This document shows, piece by piece, positions 1 through 5,095 of a DNA stretch of 12,001 nt. The stretch is from positions 1-12,001 of the forward strand of contig CAAFUL010000011.1 of the NCBI GenBank assembly GCA_900766185.1. Reading direction: 5' to 3'. This DNA is from an uncultured Johnsonella sp. GTDB lineage: Bacteria; Bacillota; Clostridia; Lachnospirales; Lachnospiraceae. The translations under genes and the position numbers were made by a program. Position 1 is the first letter of the stretch, and the number at the start of each line of letters is the position of its first letter. The notes beneath the pieces were generated by a model. It searched no databases. It was given only the letters and a program-made list of their open reading frames with translations, and had not been told where the DNA came from.

Positions 1-168
1 AGTTGTGGAGGTAATACAACCAAAATTCATGCTATAGTTGACGGTTTGGGTAATCCCATATATTTTGCACTGACTGCCGGAAGCGAACATGATTGTGTTT
101 GTGCTTTGGATTTACTGTCAAAAGTTAACATTGAAGGCAGTAATATATATTTTGTGCAAATAGTATAG
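1..168 (+). pseudogene. IS5-like transposase, internal fragment (truncated at both ends)
   Basis: Frame 1 is open from the left edge to a TAG at 166-168 and encodes 55 residues. The piece TTKIHAIVDGLGNPIYF, followed by LTAGSEHD, is the signature of the central region of IS5-family (IS427-like) DDE transposases, which normally read TTKIHA-VD-LGNP and then L-T-G--HD. In intact relatives the text after the GSNI-like tetrapeptide continues with the second catalytic Asp block (ADRGYD-like). Here it turns into YFVQIV and stops, so the block with the second Asp and the later Glu is missing. The 5' part lies outside the window. Seen: homology-like motif and early stop. Inferred: an internally deleted, inactive insertion sequence. 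Confidence is high for a transposase remnant and moderate for the exact group. Confidence 0.8.
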
Positions 169-192
169 TCTGTTATAGTTTTAAGACACACC
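169..192 (-). mobile_element. Candidate right terminal inverted repeat of the IS remnant
   Basis: Immediately after the truncated transposase, the minus strand of 169-192 begins GGTGTGTCTTAAAAC, which looks like the outer end of an IS5-type element. It is followed on the plus strand by CTAG (193-196), a target of the YTAR type used by some IS5 members. If correct, the IS has lost the 3' half of its transposase gene but kept its right end. The left end is outside the window, so the inverted-repeat partner cannot be seen and this is only a candidate. Confidence 0.4.
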
Positions 193-359
193 CTAGCAAA
201 AACTATATATTTTTATCAGATTTATGATAAACTGTAATTGTAATGATTAAGTTAATTAAGATGTATTATATAAGTAAAATACAGATACCGATAATATTAA
301 ACTTAGGAAAATAATTAACTTGATTTAAACATATTTATGGAGGCAAGAGGTAAGTTACA
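193..359. other. AT-rich intergenic region upstream of the PH-like gene
   Basis: No gene is visible. It contains a 10-bp perfect inverted repeat, AAGTTAATTA at 249-258 and TAATTAACTT at 312-321, 53 bases apart, and a small TATCA/TGATA hairpin near 216-231. The sequence is so AT-rich that several -10-like hexamers occur, but none has a convincing -35 partner at 16-18 bases, so I do not call a promoter. The ribosome binding site of the next gene (GGAGG at 339-343, GAGG at 347-350) lies at the right end. Confidence 0.4.
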
Positions 360-854
360 ATGAAGCAGAATCATCAGCCGAACTTGGAATTAAATAATTT
401 AGCAAACGATAAATCACAGACTGTATTTAATAAAGAATTATTGATTGGGAGAAATTACTGTTTTTACTCTGCAAGCGGAAGCAACATACTTAGTTTGACC
501 AATTCAAAAATAAGAAGTGAGGTTTGTATAGGAGCGGATAGAATATATATTTCAACTACACCAAAGAGGTTTAATAAAGTGCCGGAGATACTGTTGCAAG
601 ATATAAGTACTGTTACTGTTTCAACTGTATTAAACGGATATAATACATTTTGGGTGGTTGTTACAGCGATAATCGGATTTTTTTATCCGCTGTTTTTTGT
701 CTGTCCTGTATTGATTTTATTATTTTTCAGACATAGCAAGATTTCAATATATCAAAGAAATAATACTAAGGCTATAATCTACTCAAAGAATAAAAAAGAA
801 GCAGAAAATTTTTGCAATGATATTAAGCAATTAGCCTGCATTAAGGCAAAGTAA
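360..854 (+). CDS. Small membrane protein with PH-like fold, function unknown
   Basis: The 164-residue product is not recognised as a named family. Residues about 50-95 (charged, beta-rich, with a VPEILLQDISTVTVST strand) and 125-160 (SKISIYQRN, then KEAENFCNDI) resemble the two halves of a bacterial PH-like domain. The typical final helix of that domain carries an EAE-F--DI pattern. They are interrupted by a hydrophobic stretch at about 97-124 (FWVVVTAIIGFFYPLFF and onward) that would form a membrane hairpin, an arrangement also seen in small bPH proteins. There is no signal peptide. The ATG at 360 is preceded by GAGG 9 bases upstream; an ATG at 337 in the same frame hits a TGA before this start. 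It is followed 141 bases later by another membrane-protein gene on the same strand, so co-transcription is possible. Function: inference only, perhaps membrane-associated sensing or scaffolding. Confidence 0.65.
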   Translation: MKQNHQPNLELNNLANDKSQTVFNKELLIGRNYCFYSASGSNILSLTNSKIRSEVCIGADRIYISTTPKRFNKVPEILLQDISTVTVSTVLNGYNTFWVVVTAIIGFFYPLFFVCPVLILLFFRHSKISIYQRNNTKAIIYSKNKKEAENFCNDIKQLACIKAK

Positions 855-880
855 ATTTGAGGATAGGAGTATATCTGAAT

Positions 881-981
881 ATTATAGACTAAGAATTTTA
901 CTTTTGAGAATACTCAAGCTTTGCGGATCATGTGCAATACATCCATCATTATAAACTAAGCATTTCACTTTTGATAATATT
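881..981. repeat. Two degenerate ~34-bp direct repeats between two membrane-protein genes
   Basis: Bases 881-915 and 948-982 match at about five of six positions: both begin ATTATA-ACTAAG and share ACTTTTGA and AATA at the same offsets. The copies start 67 bases apart and the second abuts the ribosome binding site of the next gene. No coding potential is seen in the interval. Confidence 0.55.
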
Positions 982-995
982 GTAGGGGGAATATC

Positions 996-2456
996 ATGGG
1001 AAGAAGTTACAAGGTCATATGTGCGGTAACTATAGTTTTTTTATGTATTGCTGTTTGGATCATAGTTGGTATACCTACAGATAGTGAGGATATAATACTT
1101 ATATTTTCCTGTATATACTTTCCTTTATTATTTCCGATTTTAATATCAATTGCCGGCATGAAAACTAATATTGGGCTTTATGATATTAAGAAGATAAGAA
1201 TATTTATTATGCTAAGTTTAATGTATAATTTCTTGGCAGTTCCTGTAATATGGTTTATTATAGCGAGTTGGAGATTCGGACCGGCACTTTATATGTTTTT
1301 TAATATTGTAGGAGTGGAGTTTCTATCCTTGATCATTCATTTATATCTTTTGATGGATGTAAATGAACAATACAAAAATCTGAAGGGTAAAATGCAAGCT
1401 GGTCAGATGGAAGAGGAGATTCCAAGTTGCAATAGAATATATATAGAAATAATAGTCCTATCCTCAGTTATACTCTTAGTGGCAGCTGCGGTGTTCGCCC
1501 AGAGGTGGATCGCAAAGCTTATATTGGTAAAAGAAATAGAAAAAGAACCTCCTATAATACTTTCCGCCTATTTCGATAGCGATAATAAAGGAACATATAT
1601 GTATTACCTTGGCAATCAGGGCTTGATAAAAATTTCGGATCATATATTACATTCACCCTCTTACAATGAGGATAGGACAAAAATAGTAGGTGTTATAGAA
1701 GAGGAGAATGGATTTAACGGTATAGGAGAGCTTGATTTTAGCGATAATTCGTTTAGAGAAGTTCTTAATTTAGAAGAGATCAATGAGTTTGCTAAAAATA
1801 ATGGGCTTGACGGCTTTGATTTATCGGATGAATATCTTGATGTTGGTGACAGAATAAGGGTTGCAAAGTACTATAAAAACTCATATACCTTTATATATGA
1901 TGGAAATATTTGCATGCTTTCCGGTAAAGAAGGGGATAAGCAGATTAAGATTATCAGAAAAAAGAAGAGAGGATCGTATGTGGACTCATACTATATAGAT
2001 AAAAAGAATAATAATATATTGTATATTGAAACTAGGCAATATAACGATGATAGGAAGAAAAAAACAATTGTAAAAGAAAATACAGGCAATAAAAGTTCAG
2101 AGATTTTAACAACAATAATACCGTATGAATATGAAAAAGAAGATCATGACGGTGTAATGGAAATGTCGGATGACATGCAGCAGTTATTTTATTATAAGTC
2201 TTCACATATATATTCCTATGATGTGGATTCGAGTGTAAATAAATATATAGCAAGACATAAACTGAATACAAGGGATATACTTGATTTAAGATTATCGAAA
2301 GATAAACAATATCTATTCTATACAATAGTAGATAGGGATATGTTCTCTTCCTATGATCAGCAGTATGCATTTTGTGTGATTGATTTAAAAAGCAAATCCA
2401 GAGTATATTTAAAAAGGTGGGAGTTAAATCAAAACTTTTATGGCTTTGACTGGTAA
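996..2456 (+). CDS. Polytopic membrane protein with large propeller-like C-terminal domain, unknown function
   Basis: The product has 486 residues. Five hydrophobic segments are visible at about 5-26, 32-54, 67-90, 95-119 and 148-168, joined by short charged loops. From about 175 to the C-terminus the protein is soluble and rich in beta strands, aromatic residues and Asp/Lys turns. Segments such as SPSYNEDRTKIVGV (about residues 221-234) and LRLSKDKQYLFYTI (about 432-445) have the 'sequence - D/N-rich turn - K-I-x-x' rhythm of TolB, WD40-like or DUF5050-like beta-propeller blades. No catalytic motif is evident. If the N-terminus is cytoplasmic, five segments place the C-terminal domain outside the cell. 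The ATG at 996 has AGGGGGA 5 bases upstream. The gene faces the following minus-strand genes and shares a stem-loop with them. A surface sensor or binding protein is a guess. Confidence 0.65.
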   Translation: MGRSYKVICAVTIVFLCIAVWIIVGIPTDSEDIILIFSCIYFPLLFPILISIAGMKTNIGLYDIKKIRIFIMLSLMYNFLAVPVIWFIIASWRFGPALYMFFNIVGVEFLSLIIHLYLLMDVNEQYKNLKGKMQAGQMEEEIPSCNRIYIEIIVLSSVILLVAAAVFAQRWIAKLILVKEIEKEPPIILSAYFDSDNKGTYMYYLGNQGLIKISDHILHSPSYNEDRTKIVGVIEEENGFNGIGELDFSDNSFREVLNLEEINEFAKNNGLDGFDLSDEYLDVGDRIRVAKYYKNSYTFIYDGNICMLSGKEGDKQIKIIRKKKRGSYVDSYYIDKKNNNILYIETRQYNDDRKKKTIVKENTGNKSSEILTTIIPYEYEKEDHDGVMEMSDDMQQLFYYKSSHIYSYDVDSSVNKYIARHKLNTRDILDLRLSKDKQYLFYTIVDRDMFSSYDQQYAFCVIDLKSKSRVYLKRWELNQNFYGFDW

Positions 2457-2493
2457 AATTGTAGCGGCAAACTAACAAACTTAGATTTAATAA

Positions 2494-2576
2494 AAAAAGC
2501 AACTATCCATGTAAGACCTTAAAAGTTAGATTTATAATCTAAGTATTGAAGGTTGGTGCATTGGAAGTTGCTTTTT
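2494..2576. terminator. Long nested stem-loop, probable bidirectional terminator
   Basis: AAAAAGCAACT (2494-2504) pairs perfectly with AGTTGCTTTTT (2566-2576). Inside, ACCTTAA-like and TTGAAGGT sequences pair imperfectly, and the tip TTAGATT (2526-2532), TAT, AATCTAA (2536-2542) is perfect. The two arms therefore match over about 40 bases with a few mismatches. On the plus strand the stem ends in five Ts; on the minus strand it ends in seven. It sits between a plus-strand stop (2456) and a minus-strand stop (2608), which is where a shared terminator for convergent genes is expected. The stem is longer than a usual terminator, so a miniature repeat element is the alternative. Confidence 0.65.
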
Positions 2577-2607
2577 CCGTATATATGTGCTAAAAATCAA
2601 GTAGATT

Positions 2608-3333
2608 TTAATAGTCTTTTGCGGGGGTGTAAGTACCTTCAATATCCGGTAGTTCAGTAGATTGAGGTTCTAGGATACAGTCGCTTGCGGGATTGTAGGT
2701 ATCCTCAATATTCGGCAGTTCAGCAGACTTATGGTCCGGGGTATATTCACTTGTCGAATTGGAAGCATCATCATCCGCAGAATTCGCTTCATTCGGGCAC
2801 AAAAATTCTTTGGCGGCAGACATTGCCTGATATAATGAATACGAAGTATAGTCTTCGTACATTGATTTGAGTTCCTTTTTATAAGCATCAAAATATATGT
2901 CCTTATAAGGAGTTATAATCTTGCAAAAAAAGTTCCTATTCTTATTACTTAGGGTGTAGTAAAATTTAGTTTTATCGATATCTAATCTTATATGTTTTCT
3001 TCCGTAAGAGAGAATTATATAGGAGTCATAAAAATCCAAAGTTCCTGTAAGTTTTAGCATACCTAAAAAAGTACTCAATATGATCGCAGGCACAACACCA
3101 AAAAGCAAAAAAAACGGTATAATCAAAGTTAACATAGTAAGTACAGGAGAACCGGTCGAAAAATACACTACATATATTGAAAACATTCCAAAAACCTCAA
3201 AAAACATATTGAAAATACCTTCTATATTAAATGCACAAATAGTGAAAGTTATGGCAAAAATAATTAATATAAGTAACTTTGCCCCCTGAGATAAAGGGCA
3301 GTATTTAAAATTCATAGATTTAAGTGAAACCAT
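2608..3333 (-). CDS. Membrane protein with YcxB/PH-like domain and repeat tail (paralogue of the 3359-3925 gene)
   Basis: The 241-residue product begins MVSLKSMNFKYCPLS. Hydrophobic segments lie at about 18-38, 44-60 and 64-90, followed by a beta-rich soluble domain at about 95-165 (LDFYDSYIILSYGRKHIRLD), a helix with YSLYQAMSAAKEFLCP near 166-181, and an acidic, Pro/Thr-rich tail. Architecture, membrane hairpin then PH-like domain, is reminiscent of YcxB-like proteins, but I cannot confirm the family. The tail after about residue 190 contains repeated units reading AELPNIED-TYNPASD and TELPDIEG-TYTPAKD. AAAGGA lies 6 bases before the ATG. Its upstream neighbour on the same strand, ending 25 bases before this start, is a paralogue with the same block order but without the repeat tail, so the pair probably forms one operon and arose by tandem duplication. 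Function unknown. Confidence 0.7.
   Translation of the reverse strand: MVSLKSMNFKYCPLSQGAKLLILIIFAITFTICAFNIEGIFNMFFEVFGMFSIYVVYFSTGSPVLTMLTLIIPFFLLFGVVPAIILSTFLGMLKLTGTLDFYDSYIILSYGRKHIRLDIDKTKFYYTLSNKNRNFFCKIITPYKDIYFDAYKKELKSMYEDYTSYSLYQAMSAAKEFLCPNEANSADDDASNSTSEYTPDHKSAELPNIEDTYNPASDCILEPQSTELPDIEGTYTPAKDY
2621..2733. repeat. 66-bp-period coding repeat in the tail of the minus-strand membrane protein
   Basis: Copies starting at 2621 and 2687 both begin GCGGG and share GTA, CAATAT, CGG and AGTTCAG at the same offsets; most differences are transitions. A partial third copy begins near 2739. The period of 66 bases is 22 codons, so copy-number changes keep the reading frame and lengthen an acidic Pro/Thr-rich tail. 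Confidence 0.6.
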
Positions 3334-3358
3334 AAAACATCCTTTCTGAAATTAATAT

Positions 3359-3925
3359 TTAAGACATATTAGGCGAAGTGTTGCAAAACTGATTACCTTC
3401 TGTTGCAGGACAAAGAAACTCTCTGACCTCCCTCATTACATAGTAAAGAGAGCTCTCTCCATAGTTTATAATTAGTTTTTTATTTTCTATTTTAGAGGAT
3501 AAAAAAGTAATATATGTATCAGGTGTATATATATTGCAAGATAAGTTTCTTTGGTTTTTGATAATAAAATTTATAACAACTTTATTTTTATTAAGTCTAA
3601 TTTCTTTATTAGTGCAGACTAATACCACATGATCCTCGTAAAAGTCAGCTTTGGCGGATTTGTCATGTGAATTAAGAAAAAGCAGTAAAAGTTGTACCGG
3701 AAGAAAAGTTACTATATAAATCAGTAATAATAGAAGTAAAAAAGGGGATATGGGTAAACTGCTATGTACATAATTATCAATGGCGAATAGCACATTAATA
3801 CCTCCGATATTGAATACCAAGATCCAAAACATCATAATAAGCAATGTAGTAAGTAAAAACATCCTGCGCCTAAAAGCAGGAGAGAATGCATTGTATTTGA
3901 ATGTTAAAGACTTTGAAGGCTCCAT
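3359..3925 (-). CDS. Membrane protein with YcxB/PH-like domain (paralogue of the 2608-3333 gene)
   Basis: From the ATG at 3925 the product has 188 residues and begins MEPSKSLTFKYNAFS. I prefer this start to an in-frame ATG at 3964 because AAAGGA lies 8 bases upstream (minus strand of 3934-3939) and because the N-terminus then aligns with its neighbour (SLTFKYNAFS against SMNFKYCPLS). Membrane segments are at about 22-40 and 60-84. The soluble part carries ADFYEDHVVLVCTNKEIRLN, equivalent to LDFYDSYIIL in the paralogue, then CNIYTPDTYITF (CKIITPYKDIYF in the paralogue), and SSLYYVMREVREFLCP (YSLYQAMSAAKEFLCP). The protein stops about 14 residues after FLCP, so it lacks the repeat tail of the paralogue. 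Probably first gene of a two-gene operon; function unknown. Confidence 0.7.
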   Translation of the reverse strand: MEPSKSLTFKYNAFSPAFRRRMFLLTTLLIMMFWILVFNIGGINVLFAIDNYVHSSLPISPFLLLLLLIYIVTFLPVQLLLLFLNSHDKSAKADFYEDHVVLVCTNKEIRLNKNKVVINFIIKNQRNLSCNIYTPDTYITFLSSKIENKKLIINYGESSLYYVMREVREFLCPATEGNQFCNTSPNMS

Positions 3926-4451
3926 ATATATATTCCTTTCATAACAGCGTTTAATAATCATCACAGAAGATTAAATTTATAAACAAATATTTTATGAAAC
4001 ATTATGACAAAACAAAATACATACCTGCTTAAACTATAACATTATAAATAAATAAAGTAAATACAAAGTGTTTTTATTTGCATAAGATATAGCGGCTTTG
4101 ACTTTTAAAAGCAACACTTTAAGGAAAAAACAAATACTTTGCTTTTAAATCAGGTTCCGAAAAATTATTTGCGCTTGAGGTATATAAGTTTATAGTAAGA
4201 AAAACTGCGTTAGAATATTTTTTTAAATTGAAGATTAGTAGAAAAAAATAAGTTATTCCATTTTTGCAAAAAGACTTCCGGATCAAATTTTGAATTTAAC
4301 GGAATAGGAAAAACAATTCATAGGTAATAAAAATGTCTGATAATTGACTGCGCCATTTAAGCTTGGTCAATTATCATTTAACAAAGATTAATGATAAGGT
4401 TGGAGTGTAAGATTAGTGTCGAAAAAAATATTTTAAAATTTAAAAAACCCC
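3926..4451. other. Divergent AT-rich intergenic region with inverted repeats, no gene
   Basis: No open frame with a plausible start, and no tRNA or known RNA, is visible. It holds an 11-bp perfect inverted repeat TTTAAAAGCAA / TTGCTTTTAAA (4104-4114 and 4139-4149), an 8-bp pair AAAGTGTT / AACACTTT (4065-4072 and 4113-4120), a 12-bp palindrome TTTTTGCAAAAA (4261-4272), and the perfect 11-bp repeat listed separately at 4338-4376. The promoter of the minus-strand pair must lie near the left end; hexamers resembling TTGTTT and TTGTCA occur on the minus strand at about 3995-4016, but spacing to a -10 is not convincing. Confidence 0.5.
4338..4376. promoter_or_regulatory. Perfect 11-bp inverted repeat upstream of the S10 promoter
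   Basis: TGATAATTGAC (4338-4348) and GTCAATTATCA (4366-4376) are exact reverse complements separated by 17 bases. The repeat lies about 75 bases upstream of the -35 hexamer. There is no T-run after the stem, so it is not a typical terminator. An operator-like or transcript-end structure is possible; function is inference. Confidence 0.4.
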
Positions 4452-4480
4452 TTGCGTTTGGCTTAAATCTATGTTAATAT
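4452..4480 (+). promoter_or_regulatory. Extended -10 sigma-A-type promoter of the S10-spc operon
   Basis: The -35 TTGCGT (4452-4457) and -10 TAATAT (4475-4480) are separated by exactly 17 bases, and the -10 is preceded by TG at 4472-4473, giving the extended form TGTTAATAT. Transcription should begin at about 4486-4488. This is the best promoter in the window and lies about 235 bases before rpsJ. A 6-bp dyad, TTGGCT (4458-4463) and AGCCAA (4481-4486), brackets the -10. Confidence 0.75.
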
Positions 4481-4486
4481 AGCCAA

Positions 4487-4721
4487 GCTGTGACATTGAT
4501 AGCTATGAAGCACAGGTTGCTATACCAAAGAATAGGGCGTAGGTTTTGTGTGGAGCGAAGGTCATGTTACAAAAACTGGCGACAAGTCACTGTACAAACA
4601 ACAGCAAATGATACCACTATGTGGTATTTTCGTGTGTAGTTAAGATGACACACACGGAGATGTGTACAGTCACCGCTTGTCGAACTTTGTATAAAAGTAC
4701 GAAAAGGAGGCGACTTTTTTT
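4487..4721 (+). ncRNA. Structured 5' leader of the S10-spc operon
   Basis: The untranslated leader is long and unusually structured. CGACAAG (4580-4586) pairs with CTTGTCG (4676-4682); after a small internal loop, ACTGTACA (4589-4596) pairs with TGTACAGT (4663-4670). Enclosed are two perfect 7-bp hairpins: ATACCAC/GTGGTAT (4611-4617, 4621-4627) and CGTGTGT/ACACACG (4631-4637, 4650-4656). Together they form a three-way junction. Upstream, 4541-4549 pairs with 4569-4577 with one mismatch, and two interleaved 5-bp pairings occupy 4488-4523. Known: in Escherichia coli the S10 leader is the site of L4 autogenous control. Inferred: this leader does a similar job for a ribosomal protein. I cannot assign it to a named RNA family. 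Confidence 0.6.
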
Positions 4722-5039
4722 ATGGCAAGTCAAGTTATGAGAATTATACTAAAGGCGTACGACCACCAACTGCTTGATAGCTGTGCTCTTAAGATAGTTG
4801 ACACAGTTAAGAAGGCAGGTGCTAAGGTTTCGGGTCCGGTGCCGCTGCCTACCAAGAAAGAGGTAGTTACAATATTGCGTGCGGTTCACAAATATAAGGA
4901 CTCACGCGAGCAGTTTGAGCAAAGAACTCATAAGAGACTGATTGATGTGCTTACACCTAACCAAAAGACAGTTGATGCTTTATCCCGTCTTGAGGCACCG
5001 GTAGGAGTACATATAGAATTAAAAATGAAGAGTAGATAA
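4722..5039 (+). CDS. rpsJ: 30S ribosomal protein S10
   Basis: The 105-residue product is S10, a component of the 30S head and, as NusE, part of the NusB antitermination complex on rRNA operons. Recognisable blocks are RIILKAYDHQLLD (about 7-19), the loop GPVPLPTKKE (about 38-47) that reaches into 16S rRNA, FEQRTHKRLIDV (about 64-75) and the C-terminal strand PVGVHIELK. Length matches the family (about 102-105). The ATG at 4722 has AAGGAGG (4704-4710) 11 bases upstream, with seven Ts in between; an internal ATG at 4737 is too far from it. It is the first gene of the operon, after a structured leader, and is followed by rplC after 56 bases. Confidence 0.97.
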   Translation: MASQVMRIILKAYDHQLLDSCALKIVDTVKKAGAKVSGPVPLPTKKEVVTILRAVHKYKDSREQFEQRTHKRLIDVLTPNQKTVDALSRLEAPVGVHIELKMKSR

Positions 5040-5053
5040 TCCTGCTCTAGGAT

Positions 5054-5069
5054 GAGCATTGATATGCTC
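5054..5069 (+). other. Small hairpin between rpsJ and rplC
   Basis: GAGCAT (5054-5059), loop TGAT, ATGCTC (5064-5069) form a perfect 6-bp stem. No T-run follows, so it is not an intrinsic terminator. It lies 15 bases before the rplC ribosome binding site (GGAGG, 5084-5088). It may stabilise a processed end or affect rplC initiation; no function is shown. Confidence 0.45.
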
Positions 5070-5095
5070 CGCTGTAGAAAAATGGAGGAATAAAA

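Noticed and set aside
881..982. CRISPR-like repeat pair
   Set aside because: Only two degenerate copies with no further units and no cas genes in the window; not a CRISPR array.
2032..2502. 156-codon open frame on the minus strand
   Set aside because: It lies opposite the 486-residue membrane protein gene, has a composition typical of an antisense shadow (many His, Tyr, Leu, Cys) and no clear ribosome binding site.
2670..2891. Small frames overlapping the repeat tail of the minus-strand membrane protein
   Set aside because: They run through the coding repeat of a better supported gene and have no independent evidence.
3926..3964. Upstream ATG (3964) as start of the minus-strand 188-residue protein
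   Set aside because: The extra 13 residues have no counterpart in the paralogue and no ribosome binding site as good as that before 3925.
3926..4451. Small RNA gene or short peptide gene in the divergent region
   Set aside because: Several stems exist but no promoter-terminator pair or start with a ribosome binding site could be supported.
4487..4721. T-box or metabolite riboswitch in the rpsJ leader
   Set aside because: I see no T-box sequence (TGGNACCGCG-like) and no recognisable ligand-binding core; ribosomal-protein control is the simpler reading.
5054..5069. Internal terminator between rpsJ and rplC
   Set aside because: The 6-bp hairpin lacks a following T-run and the next gene has its own ribosome binding site in the same operon.
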